Source: Candidatus Baltobacteraceae bacterium
Lineage (GTDB): Bacteria; Vulcanimicrobiota; Vulcanimicrobiia; Vulcanimicrobiales; Vulcanimicrobiaceae
NCBI GenBank assembly: GCA_036488875.1
Contig: DASXGW010000008.1
Location: forward strand, 1-64,000
Reading direction: 5' to 3'
Length of the DNA: 64,000 nucleotides
Position numbers and translations under genes: made by a program. The notes under the pieces are model-generated. The model saw nothing but the letters and a program-made list of their open reading frames with translations. It had not been told where the DNA came from and did not search any database. How positions within the stretch are numbered: position 1 is the first letter of the stretch; every line of letters starts with the position of its first letter. Shown in pieces: positions 43,818 to 51,093 of the stretch.

Positions 43818-44135
43818 CTAGTGCTTGCGCTCCTCGCCCCCACCCAGCTTTTTCTTCGCCTCGGCAATCAGCTTCTTGACCTTCTGACCGCCTTTGTGGC
43901 CGATCTCTTCGTAAAAGTCGGAGCCGTACTTTTCTTTGACGACTTTTCCGCCTTTTTGACCGATGGATTCGTAGAACTCGACGCCGTGCCGATCGCGTGT
44001 GGCCTTGCCACCTTTGCGTCCGATGTCCTCATAGAACGTCGAACCATACCGATCGCGTACGGTGTCGCCACCTTTTTTTCCGGCTTCGCGCACGGACATT
44101 TCACGCTTCGCTGCGTCGTCGTTCTTATCAGCCAT
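43818..44135 (-). CDS. KGG-repeat stress protein (con-10/GsiB-like)
   Basis: A 105-residue hydrophilic protein with a repeated roughly 20-residue unit of the form GGxxxRDRYGSxFYExIGxKGG, seen about four times (EAGKKGGDTVRDRYG, EDIGRKGGKATRDRHG, ESIGQKGGKVVKEKYG, EEIGHKGGQKVKKL). It ends in a lysine-rich tail. Such proteins are linked to desiccation and general stress (GsiB, Em-like) and are probably disordered. The end is six bases from the convergent lipoprotein stop. Confidence 0.85.
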   Translation of the reverse strand: MADKNDDAAKREMSVREAGKKGGDTVRDRYGSTFYEDIGRKGGKATRDRHGVEFYESIGQKGGKVVKEKYGSDFYEEIGHKGGQKVKKLIAEAKKKLGGGEERKH

Positions 44136-44186
44136 CAGTCCCTGTTACAGTTGCCGAAGTAGTCGGGTCGAGAGAAGTTGAGCGAT

Positions 44187-44405
44187 TTAGGTTGACGCCT
44201 TGCGTTTCGGGCGCTGACCGCCTTTTTGGCCGATGACTTCGTAAAACGACGGGCCGTACTTGCTCTTCGTCGCTTCACCGCCTTTGCGGCCGATTTCTTC
44301 ATAAAACTCGGAGCCGTATTTGGCTTTGACTCGTTCGCCGCCACGGCGTCCGGCTTCGCGAACGCTCATGCCGCCGCCGGCGGGTCCAGGGTCTTGCAGT
44401 GCCAT
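44187..44405 (-). CDS. KGG-repeat stress protein, second copy
   Basis: A 72-residue paralogue: MALQDPGPAGGGMSVREAGRRGGERVKAKYG, then EEIGRKGGEATKSKYG and EVIGQKGGQ, ending with basic residues. It has one repeat fewer than its neighbour. The ATG at 44405 is preferred because the frame upstream is not protein-like. The tandem arrangement suggests joint stress-controlled expression. Confidence 0.8.
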   Translation of the reverse strand: MALQDPGPAGGGMSVREAGRRGGERVKAKYGSEFYEEIGRKGGEATKSKYGPSFYEVIGQKGGQRPKRKAST

Positions 44406-44638
44406 AATAATGTGGACCTCGTATCTGCTGAAGGGGGGTGGGGTACGAGTGTTACTCTTTCCCATCCGAGCGCTTGGTAAACTCACGGGTTTCTCAGGAA
44501 CTGCTAGGTCCGCAGCTCCCCGGACACGGGAGGCCAAGTGATTCATTCCCAAGCGGCCTGCATATGACTCGCTCGGCGCCTCTGCAGGGATGAATTGACC
44601 AAAAGATTAGTCCGTAAGTCCGGGGAATCAACAGGCGC
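44406..44638. other. Intergenic region with no recognised gene
   Basis: These 233 bases separate the KGG genes (leftward) from the BsuPI-domain gene (rightward) and must hold both promoters. I see a G-rich run (GGGGGGTGGGG near 44430) and no tRNA, 4.5S, tmRNA or riboswitch signature. No coding frame looks convincing. Confidence 0.4.
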
Positions 44639-45292
44639 TTGCACCTGCTATTTCTGGCGACTGTTCTGACCGTCAAGTTGGTCGTACAGCGTTCGAGCCT
44701 CGATTTGCTCGACACGCTGCCTATCGCCGTCGTCGTACAAAACCCGACATCGACACCGCAGTCGCTGCGTTTCATCCAGCCGGCGGAGTACGCGATCGAG
44801 CTGCGCGCGTCCGACGGCACGTTGATGTGGAGCTCGCCCGGAAGTGCGCGGCCCGTCGCTCCCGCCTTTCCCGCGCACTCGCGCACGTTTGCGCCGGGAT
44901 CGACGACGCTTGCGGTATACGACTGGAATCAGTTATTGGGAAACGGCAGCAGCCCGCCCTACGGGACCTACACGCTGCGTGCGCGACTGATCGGCGACGC
45001 TCCGGTTCCGGAGAGCAGCGTCCGCGTTACGTTCGTACCGCCGCTGTCGCCGTCGACACTTCCCGCGCTTCGCGCCGGCGAAGATTTCACGCTCGTCGGG
45101 AGGCTCGACGAACAGCGCGCCATTTTGACCGACGAACACGGAAGCGCGACGTTATCTCATCGGCTGCTTGCGGCACCCTCGGGGACGCTGATGCTCGTTC
45201 GAGGTTTTGTTGCCGTGTTGCCGGGCGGATCGCGCGTCTTTAACGTCGAGCGCTGGGCGGTGCTGAGCACTCAGCCGGCAAGCGCGCGGTAA
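44639..45292 (+). CDS. BsuPI-domain (intracellular proteinase inhibitor-like) protein
   Basis: A 217-residue protein starting at TTG with a short hydrophobic N-terminus. Residues about 25-120 match the BsuPI pattern: AVVVQNPTSTPQSLRFIQPAEYAIELRASDGTLMWSS, then a FPAHSRTFAPGSTTLAVYDW stretch and YGTYTLRARL. The C-terminal part is an extra beta-rich segment with no clear family. The domain is found in the B. subtilis protease inhibitor and in many envelope proteins. The start is uncertain because no ATG lies nearby. It overlaps coaE by 22 bases at the convergent end. Confidence 0.65.
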   Translation: MHLLFLATVLTVKLVVQRSSLDLLDTLPIAVVVQNPTSTPQSLRFIQPAEYAIELRASDGTLMWSSPGSARPVAPAFPAHSRTFAPGSTTLAVYDWNQLLGNGSSPPYGTYTLRARLIGDAPVPESSVRVTFVPPLSPSTLPALRAGEDFTLVGRLDEQRAILTDEHGSATLSHRLLAAPSGTLMLVRGFVAVLPGGSRVFNVERWAVLSTQPASAR

Positions 45293-45849
45293 ACCTCGCT
45301 CGTCCGTTCGCGCAGGCGATCGAACTTGCCGTCGTTTTCGATGACGTAATCGGCTCGCCGGCGAGCTTCATCGGGATCGATTTGCGCCGCCATACGCGCG
45401 CGTACGCGCGCTTCGTCGATCCCGTCACGCGCAACGATCCGGGCGATGCGCGCGTCTTCGGCCGCGACGACGAGAACCGTCTTGTCGACCAGCCGGTCGT
45501 AAGCGGTTTCGAACAGCAGCGGAACGACGTGAACGACGAGTTGGCCGGGCTTGGCTCGCGCATCGCGCTCCATCGCCAGACGGCGGATGTGCGGATGCAA
45601 AATGGCGTTGAGGCGCTCGCGCGCCGTCGGATCGTTGAAAACGATTTCAGCCAGCGCGGCACGATCGAGCGCGCCCGTCCGCACGACTTGCGGCCAGACG
45701 CGCGCGATCTCCATAAAACCGTCGCTGTTGGGCGCCACCGCCTCGCGCGCGAGCGCGTCGGTATCGACGATGCAGGCACCGAGATCTTCGAAGATCCTGG
45801 CAACGGCGCTCTTACCGGCGCCGATGCCACCCGTCAATCCGACACGCAA
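45271..45849 (-). CDS. coaE: Dephospho-CoA kinase
   Basis: A 192-residue P-loop kinase for the last step of CoA synthesis. The Walker A motif is GLTGGIGAGKSAVA at the N-terminus, followed by VDTDALAREAV and the lid region with VPLLFETAYDRLVDK. It is the last gene of the minus-strand polA-mutM-rpsA group, 18 bases after rpsA. Confidence 0.95.
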   Translation of the reverse strand: MRVGLTGGIGAGKSAVARIFEDLGACIVDTDALAREAVAPNSDGFMEIARVWPQVVRTGALDRAALAEIVFNDPTARERLNAILHPHIRRLAMERDARAKPGQLVVHVVPLLFETAYDRLVDKTVLVVAAEDARIARIVARDGIDEARVRARMAAQIDPDEARRRADYVIENDGKFDRLRERTSEVYRALAG

Positions 45850-45867
45850 GCGCGGCCTGCGGTGTTG

Positions 45868-47016
45868 CTACTCGGGAATCGATTCCGAAGGAGGCACGAC
45901 GTCGATCTCCTCGACGACGAGCTGCTCGATCTCCTCGGGCGGCACGTCGGCGACGTGCTGAATCGAGGCGGTGATGCGGCGGGTCGTGTGATTGATCGAC
46001 AACAGCGTCACTTCGATCTCTTGTCCCGGGTTGTACTGCGTGGAGGCGTCGAACTCGCCCTTAGGCACCATTGCGAGGATGCCGGGGATGATTTCGACGA
46101 GCAGATAGTTCGGCGTAACCTTAACGACTTGCGCCGTCAATTTGTTCGTTTCGTACAGCTTGTCGGCGTGCTCGTCCCAAGGATCCGGAAGCGTGTGCTT
46201 GAGCGAGAGGCTGACCTTCTTCGCTTCGGCGTCGAACTTCATGATTTCGACTTGCACGACGTCGCCGATCTTGACGACTTCCGACGGATGCTTGATGCGG
46301 GCGTAAGACAGCTCGCTGTTGTGAATCAGGCCGTCGATGCCGCCGAGGTCGACGAACGCGCCGAAATCGGCTAGGCGAACCACGACGCCTTCGCGGATCT
46401 GCCCGACTTCGAGCGTATCGAGAAGCTCCTGCTTCTTGGCTTGCAGCTCTTCCTCGAGGACGAGGCGCTGCGAGAGAACGACGCGATGCCGCTTGTGATC
46501 GAGATCGATCACCTTTAAGCGCAGACGCTGCCCGACGAGCTCGTCGAGATTGCCCACGGGCTGACGGCGAATCTGCGATGCCGGAACGAATCCGCGCATG
46601 CCGAGGTCGACCAAAACGCCGCCTTTGACGACTTGCGTAACGGTCGCTTCGATGACTTCATCGCGTTCGTGGGCTTCGATGACTTTCTCCCACGTCTTGA
46701 GGGCGCGCGCGCGGCGTTCCGATAAAAAGAGCGTTCCGTCCATGTCGTCGATGCGATGAATCATCACTTCGAGCGTGTCGCCGACCTTGATGACTTTTGG
46801 ATCGACCGCAAGCGAGAGCTCGCGGAACGGAAGGACGCCTTCGGATTTTCCGCCGACGTCGACGAGCAGTTCGTCCTTATCTTTTTGGACGACCATGCCG
46901 TTGAGGACTTGGCCCTCGTCGAGGACTTTCAGCGATTCTTCGTAGAGCCGCTGTTCGAGTGCGAGTTGATCTTCCTCTATTTGAGCGGGAGCGATTTCAG
47001 TCGTAGAGATGTTGAT
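45868..47016 (-). CDS. rpsA: Ribosomal protein S1-type protein with four S1 domains
   Basis: About 382 residues with four OB-fold S1 domains: around 34-105 (VLDEGQVLNGMVVQKDKDELLVDVGGKSEG), 119-185 (ATVTQVVKGGVLVDLGMRGFVP), 203-275 (GVVVRLADFGAFVDLGGIDGLIH) and 288-360. S1 binds mRNA on the 30S subunit. Domain 1 begins upstream of the first ATG (46896), so translation must start earlier. The frame is open to a TAA at 47026-47028 and contains no ATG, GTG or TTG there. Two ATC codons (47016, 47010) follow AAGGTAGG; an ATC start is therefore suggested. Fewer domains than the six of E. coli S1. Confidence 0.9.
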   Translation of the reverse strand: MNISTTEIAPAQIEEDQLALEQRLYEESLKVLDEGQVLNGMVVQKDKDELLVDVGGKSEGVLPFRELSLAVDPKVIKVGDTLEVMIHRIDDMDGTLFLSERRARALKTWEKVIEAHERDEVIEATVTQVVKGGVLVDLGMRGFVPASQIRRQPVGNLDELVGQRLRLKVIDLDHKRHRVVLSQRLVLEEELQAKKQELLDTLEVGQIREGVVVRLADFGAFVDLGGIDGLIHNSELSYARIKHPSEVVKIGDVVQVEIMKFDAEAKKVSLSLKHTLPDPWDEHADKLYETNKLTAQVVKVTPNYLLVEIIPGILAMVPKGEFDASTQYNPGQEIEVTLLSINHTTRRITASIQHVADVPPEEIEQLVVEEIDVVPPSESIPE

Positions 47017-47050
47017 GTTCCTACCTTAAATTATTTTATTTTTGCAGACG

Positions 47051-47863
47051 TCACCGCTGACATCGCCGGCACCACCAGGTTCCCCGCTGTGCCAGCACCG
47101 TTCGTACGATCGGGCCGCCGCAACGCGGACACGGTTCGCCGAGCCTGCCGTAGACGGAGAGTACGTTTTGAAAGCCTCCCCGTAGCCCATCGGCATCCAC
47201 GTAGTCGTCGACGCTCGTCCCCCGCAGCTCGATAGCCCGGGTCAAGACGTCTACGACGGCGTGGTATAACCGGCGAATCGCTGGTTTCGTCAACGCCTTA
47301 GCGGGACGGCTCGGACGGATCCGAGCTTCCCATAGCGCCTCGCACGCGTAGATATTTCCTATGCCCGCGATGCGCCGTTGGTCGAGCAGCAATGCCTTAA
47401 CCGGCGTCGTCCGCCCCGCCAGCATACCGATAAAGGCTTCCTGTGTAAAGCCTGAAGATAACGGCTCGACGCCAAGGTCCCGATCCCAGGGTTCGCCCGG
47501 TTCCACAAGGCGCATCCGGCCGAAGGTACGCACGTCGGCGAAGCTGAGACGGCCGCCGTCGGCAAATCGCAACACCACGTGCGTTCCGGGGAAATCGGTC
47601 TGACGCGGCCGCGCGACCACCAGGCGGCCGGTCATTCGGAGGCTGATGACGAGCGAGCGGCCGCCCGAGAGCTCGAGGACGGCATACTTTCCGCGGCGCG
47701 TCACCCCCGTCACGGTCTGGCCCGTCACGGCACGTTCAAAGGAGACACCCGGGGGTGCCTGAGCGATTTTTCGCAGCCGGATTTCGACCGTTTCTATCCG
47801 CCGCCCGACAATAGCAAAGTTGAGGCCGCGTACAATCGTCTCGACCTCAGGGAGCTCGGGCAC
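47051..47863 (-). CDS. mutM: Formamidopyrimidine-DNA glycosylase
   Basis: A 270-residue Fpg/Nei-family glycosylase removing 8-oxoguanine. After removal of the initiator the N-terminal proline and PELPEVETIVRGL form the active site. LDQRRIAGIGNIYACEALWEARI carries the helix-two-turn-helix, and the C-terminal zinc finger is CPRCGGPI...WWCRRCQ. The start is a GTG. It lies 34 bases upstream of rpsA, across an AT-rich gap (47024-47042) that could hold an rpsA promoter (TAAAAT-like). Confidence 0.95.
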   Translation of the reverse strand: MPELPEVETIVRGLNFAIVGRRIETVEIRLRKIAQAPPGVSFERAVTGQTVTGVTRRGKYAVLELSGGRSLVISLRMTGRLVVARPRQTDFPGTHVVLRFADGGRLSFADVRTFGRMRLVEPGEPWDRDLGVEPLSSGFTQEAFIGMLAGRTTPVKALLLDQRRIAGIGNIYACEALWEARIRPSRPAKALTKPAIRRLYHAVVDVLTRAIELRGTSVDDYVDADGLRGGFQNVLSVYGRLGEPCPRCGGPIVRTVLAQRGTWWCRRCQR

Positions 47864-47875
47864 GGCCGCGAGTGG

Positions 47876-48037
47876 CTAGATGCTGTGCGCGGCGCTACTT
47901 AGCGTAGAACTGTTGTTCGAGCCGAGCTTGAAGACGGCCAGGACCGCAACTGCCGCGATCAAGGCGATGATCAGCGCATACTCGACCAGGGTTCCACCGG
48001 AGTCGTCCGAGAGCATCAGCCGTAGGCTTTTCGTCAT
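47876..48037 (-). CDS. Flp-type IVb pilin, orphan
   Basis: A 53-residue protein: MTKSLRLMLSDDSGG followed by TLVEYALIIALIAAVAVLAVFKLG. This is the class IVb prepilin pattern: a short basic leader ending in Gly14, then a hydrophobic helix with Glu at +5 and Tyr at +6. It is predicted to be cleaved by a TadV-type peptidase and assembled by Tad/Flp machinery, none of which is in the window. It lies five bases after the DUF192 gene and 12 bases before mutM, so it is expressed within a housekeeping operon. AAGGG precedes the ATG. Confidence 0.8.
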   Translation of the reverse strand: MTKSLRLMLSDDSGGTLVEYALIIALIAAVAVLAVFKLGSNNSSTLSSAAHSI

Positions 48038-48042
48038 GGCCC

Positions 48043-48465
48043 TTAGTTCGATGCGACCGAGGGAACATCTGCTAGGTTGAGCCTGGTTCCGGTAACGATT
48101 CCGTCTAGAGCCGCCTCGCCGGCGGGGAGCTCGATCACGTACTTCCCGACGCCGTTCTCAAGGGGGATCTTTCCGTCGGGCAGGGTGGGAGCGACCGTCG
48201 CCACCTTCGCGTCCACGAGCCGCACGGTGCCGTCCGCGCCGACGAACACCATGTCCAGTGGAATCAGCGTGTCCTTCATCCAGAACGCGACCTTGTCGTC
48301 TTGCGCAAACACGAAGATCATCCCGGTGTGTTTGGGCAGCGACGTGCGATTCATCAGTCCGTGTTCGCGCTGCGCCTCCGTCTGCGCGACCTCCAGCCGC
48401 AGGTCGGCCTTCGGTGCGTGAACTACGACGACGGCGAGCACCGCCGCAATCAACGCGCTAAACAA
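48043..48465 (-). CDS. DUF192 family exported protein
   Basis: A 140-residue protein with an N-terminal signal-like helix and the DUF192 core: EVAQTEAQREHGLMNRTSLPKHTGMIFVF, KVAFWMKDTLIPLDMVFVGADGTV and a final VIELPAGEAALDGIVTGT. Function of the family is not established. The start is a TTG at 48465 overlapping the polA stop by eight bases, so it is coupled to polA. Confidence 0.85.
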   Translation of the reverse strand: MFSALIAAVLAVVVVHAPKADLRLEVAQTEAQREHGLMNRTSLPKHTGMIFVFAQDDKVAFWMKDTLIPLDMVFVGADGTVRLVDAKVATVAPTLPDGKIPLENGVGKYVIELPAGEAALDGIVTGTRLNLADVPSVASN

Positions 48466-51085
48466 CGGCGCCCTCGGCGATTTCGTCGTCGATCGCCTCG
48501 ACGTCGTACCAGTTGCGTCCCGACTTCAACGTCACTTCCAGCGGTACGGAGAGCGCGATCGCCGCTTCCATATGCTTGCGCACGAGCGACGCAACTTCGT
48601 TTCGGCTCGACGATCGTACTTCGAAAATCAGCTCGTCGTGAATTTGCAGCAGCATCACCGCATCGAGCCCGGAGTCGCGCAGCGCGCGGTCGATCCGCAC
48701 CATCGCGAGCTTCATGAGATCGGCGGCGCTGCCTTGAAGCGGCGCGTTGGTCGCCTCGCGCTCGGCCGCGGCGCGCAGCATGTAGTTGCCGGAGCTCAGC
48801 CCGGGCATATAGCGGCGCCGCCCCAAGATCGTCGACACGTATCCGTCACGCCGTCCCTCTTCGATGGTGCGGTCGATATACGCGCGCACCGACGGAAACC
48901 GCGCGAAGTAGGCGGCCGTGATTTCCTTGGCTTCGGCTCTACCGATCTCCAATCGCTGCGCGAGCCCGAAATCCGACATGCCGTACAGCAAGCCGAAGTT
49001 GACGCTTTTGGCCATGCGGCGCTGATTGCCGTCGACGGCTCCGTCCGGCGGGACGGCGAAGATCTGCCGTGCCGTAAAGTCGTGAATGTCTTGGCGCTGC
49101 TCGAAAGCTTCGCGCATCGCCCGGTCGCCCGAGAGATGCGCCATGAGGCGCAGTTCGATCTGACTGTAGTCGGCGGCAAGGAGCACGTGATCGGCGTCGC
49201 GCGCGACGAACGCTTTGCGAATGCGCCGGCCCAGCTCGCCGCGAACCGGAATGTTTTGCAGGTTCGGATTGGTCGAGGAGAGGCGCCCGGTTGCCGTCGC
49301 CGTCTGATTGAACTCCGTGTGCAAACGCTTGTCGCCGGGATCGACGAGCCCTGGAATGACGTCGACGTAGGTGTTCTTGAGCTTCGTTACCTCGCGCCAC
49401 TCGAGCACGAGCGCGCAGATCGGGTACTCGCGCGCGAGACCCTGCAGCACTTCCACGCCCGTCGCCCATCCGGTCTTCGTTTTCTTCCCGCCCGGAATCT
49501 CGAGCTTCCCAAAAAGAATTTCGCCGAGCTGCTTGGGCGAACCAATGTTGAACTCTTCGCCTGAAAAATCGTAGATCTGCTTTTGCAAACGCGTTGCCGC
49601 CGCGTCGATCCGCTCGCCGATCACCGCGAGCTCGCGTGGATCGATCGCGATACCCGCCGATTCCATAGCGGCGAGAATCGGGGCGAGCGGCACCTCGACG
49701 TCGCGATAGAGCTCGAGCTGCGAGCGCTCGTCGAGCGCCGCGCGCTGCGTTTCGATCAGCGCGAACGCAGCGTTCGCGTGAGCGGCGGCATCGGCGGGAA
49801 CGCTCGCGTGCAGAAACTCGGCGGCCGCATCCTCGAGGTCGGCAAAGCCGCGCGCGGGATCGAGCAAGTGCGCCGCGATCATCGCGTCGTCGGTAAACCG
49901 TGCGCGCTCGATACCGCGCCCGCGCAAGACGCGCAACACGCGCTTTGCGTCGTACGCGGCCGTCGCCGCCTTTGCGTCGAAGATCGCGTGCAGCGCGTCG
50001 CGCACGGGTTGGTGCGTCAACGCCGCGACGGTAAACGAGACGCCCGAACCGGAGCGATCGGTCACGCCGATCGTGTCGTCGAGCGCGGCGAAAGCGACGC
50101 GCGGCGAGGAAGCCATCGCGCGCAGCTCTTCTCCCAAACGAGCGAACTCCGGCGGATCGACGCAAGCGGCGTACGTGCGATACGTGCCCTCCAGCTGCTT
50201 CCCGGTGTCGAACAGCGGCAGCCCGGTCGGCGCCTGCAGTTTGGCCAGCAGCGATTTGAACTCGAGGTCGCTGTAGAGCGGATAGAGTTCGGCATCCGGC
50301 GGAAGCTGGTAGCGGCTCTCCTCCCAATCGACCGACAGCGGCAGATCGCGCCGCACGATCGAAACGGCTCGGCAAAGACGCGCCTGTTCGCCGTACTCCT
50401 CGACGAGTTTCTGCAGCTTCGGATTTCCCGCAAGCTCCGGACGCGCGACCAGCGCGTCGAGCGATCCGGCGGCCTGCAGCAGCTTCGTCGCCGTCTTTTC
50501 GCCGACGCCCGGGATGCCGGGAAGATTGTCCGAGGGGTCGCCTTTGAGCCCGCGATAATCCGGCAGCTGCACCGGATCCAAGCCGAAGCGCTCGCGCACC
50601 GCGGCCGGATCGTAACGGCCGAGTTCGGTGATGCCGCGGCGTGTCGTCAGCACGATCGTGCGTTCGTCGACGATTTGCAAGAGATCGAGATCGCCGGTCA
50701 CGACGATCGTCTGTTCGCCGGCCTCTTCGGCTTGACGCGCGAGCGTCGCGATGACGTCGTCGGCCTCTTGTCCCTCCATTTCGACGATAGGAATGCGATG
50801 CACGCCCAAAATGCGCCGCACCAAGGCGAACTGGCCGCGCAGCTCGTCCGGCATCGCCGTGCGCTGCGCTTTGTATTCCTTATACAACGCGACGCGGTCG
50901 GCCGGCATGCCCTTATCGAACGCCGCAATGACGTGCGTGGGCTTCTCGTCCGCGATGATCTTGTTGAGCATCATCGTGAATCCGTAAGCCGCGTTGATCG
51001 GAACGCCCTTACTGGTCGTCAGTCCCGGCAACGCAAAGAAAGCACGGTAGACCAGCCCGTAGGTATCTAAAAGCATCAGACTCAT
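48458..51085 (-). CDS. polA: DNA polymerase I
   Basis: An 875-residue family A polymerase. Residues about 1-290 are the 5'-3' exonuclease (MLLDTYGLVYRAFFALPG, DYRGLKGDPSDNLPGIPGVGEKTA). Residues about 310-480 correspond to the 3'-5' exonuclease but lack its DxE motif (the region reads FAALDDTIG), so proofreading is probably inactive. The polymerase domain has motif A DYSQIELRLMAHLSGD, motif B RRMAKSVNFGLLYG and motif C LQIHDELIFEV. It functions in Okazaki-fragment processing and repair. Confidence 0.96.
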   Translation of the reverse strand: MSLMLLDTYGLVYRAFFALPGLTTSKGVPINAAYGFTMMLNKIIADEKPTHVIAAFDKGMPADRVALYKEYKAQRTAMPDELRGQFALVRRILGVHRIPIVEMEGQEADDVIATLARQAEEAGEQTIVVTGDLDLLQIVDERTIVLTTRRGITELGRYDPAAVRERFGLDPVQLPDYRGLKGDPSDNLPGIPGVGEKTATKLLQAAGSLDALVARPELAGNPKLQKLVEEYGEQARLCRAVSIVRRDLPLSVDWEESRYQLPPDAELYPLYSDLEFKSLLAKLQAPTGLPLFDTGKQLEGTYRTYAACVDPPEFARLGEELRAMASSPRVAFAALDDTIGVTDRSGSGVSFTVAALTHQPVRDALHAIFDAKAATAAYDAKRVLRVLRGRGIERARFTDDAMIAAHLLDPARGFADLEDAAAEFLHASVPADAAAHANAAFALIETQRAALDERSQLELYRDVEVPLAPILAAMESAGIAIDPRELAVIGERIDAAATRLQKQIYDFSGEEFNIGSPKQLGEILFGKLEIPGGKKTKTGWATGVEVLQGLAREYPICALVLEWREVTKLKNTYVDVIPGLVDPGDKRLHTEFNQTATATGRLSSTNPNLQNIPVRGELGRRIRKAFVARDADHVLLAADYSQIELRLMAHLSGDRAMREAFEQRQDIHDFTARQIFAVPPDGAVDGNQRRMAKSVNFGLLYGMSDFGLAQRLEIGRAEAKEITAAYFARFPSVRAYIDRTIEEGRRDGYVSTILGRRRYMPGLSSGNYMLRAAAEREATNAPLQGSAADLMKLAMVRIDRALRDSGLDAVMLLQIHDELIFEVRSSSRNEVASLVRKHMEAAIALSVPLEVTLKSGRNWYDVEAIDDEIAEGAVV

Positions 51086-51093
51086 GATTTCGT

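Noticed and set aside
44406-44638. Possible structured RNA gene between the KGG and BsuPI genes
   Set aside because: No match to tRNA, 4.5S, tmRNA or riboswitch cores by eye; only a G-rich run is notable.
49583-51070. Long antisense open frame (495 codons) opposite polA
   Set aside because: Low-complexity Arg/Glu/His-rich composition typical of a shadow frame; polA motifs are all intact on the other strand.
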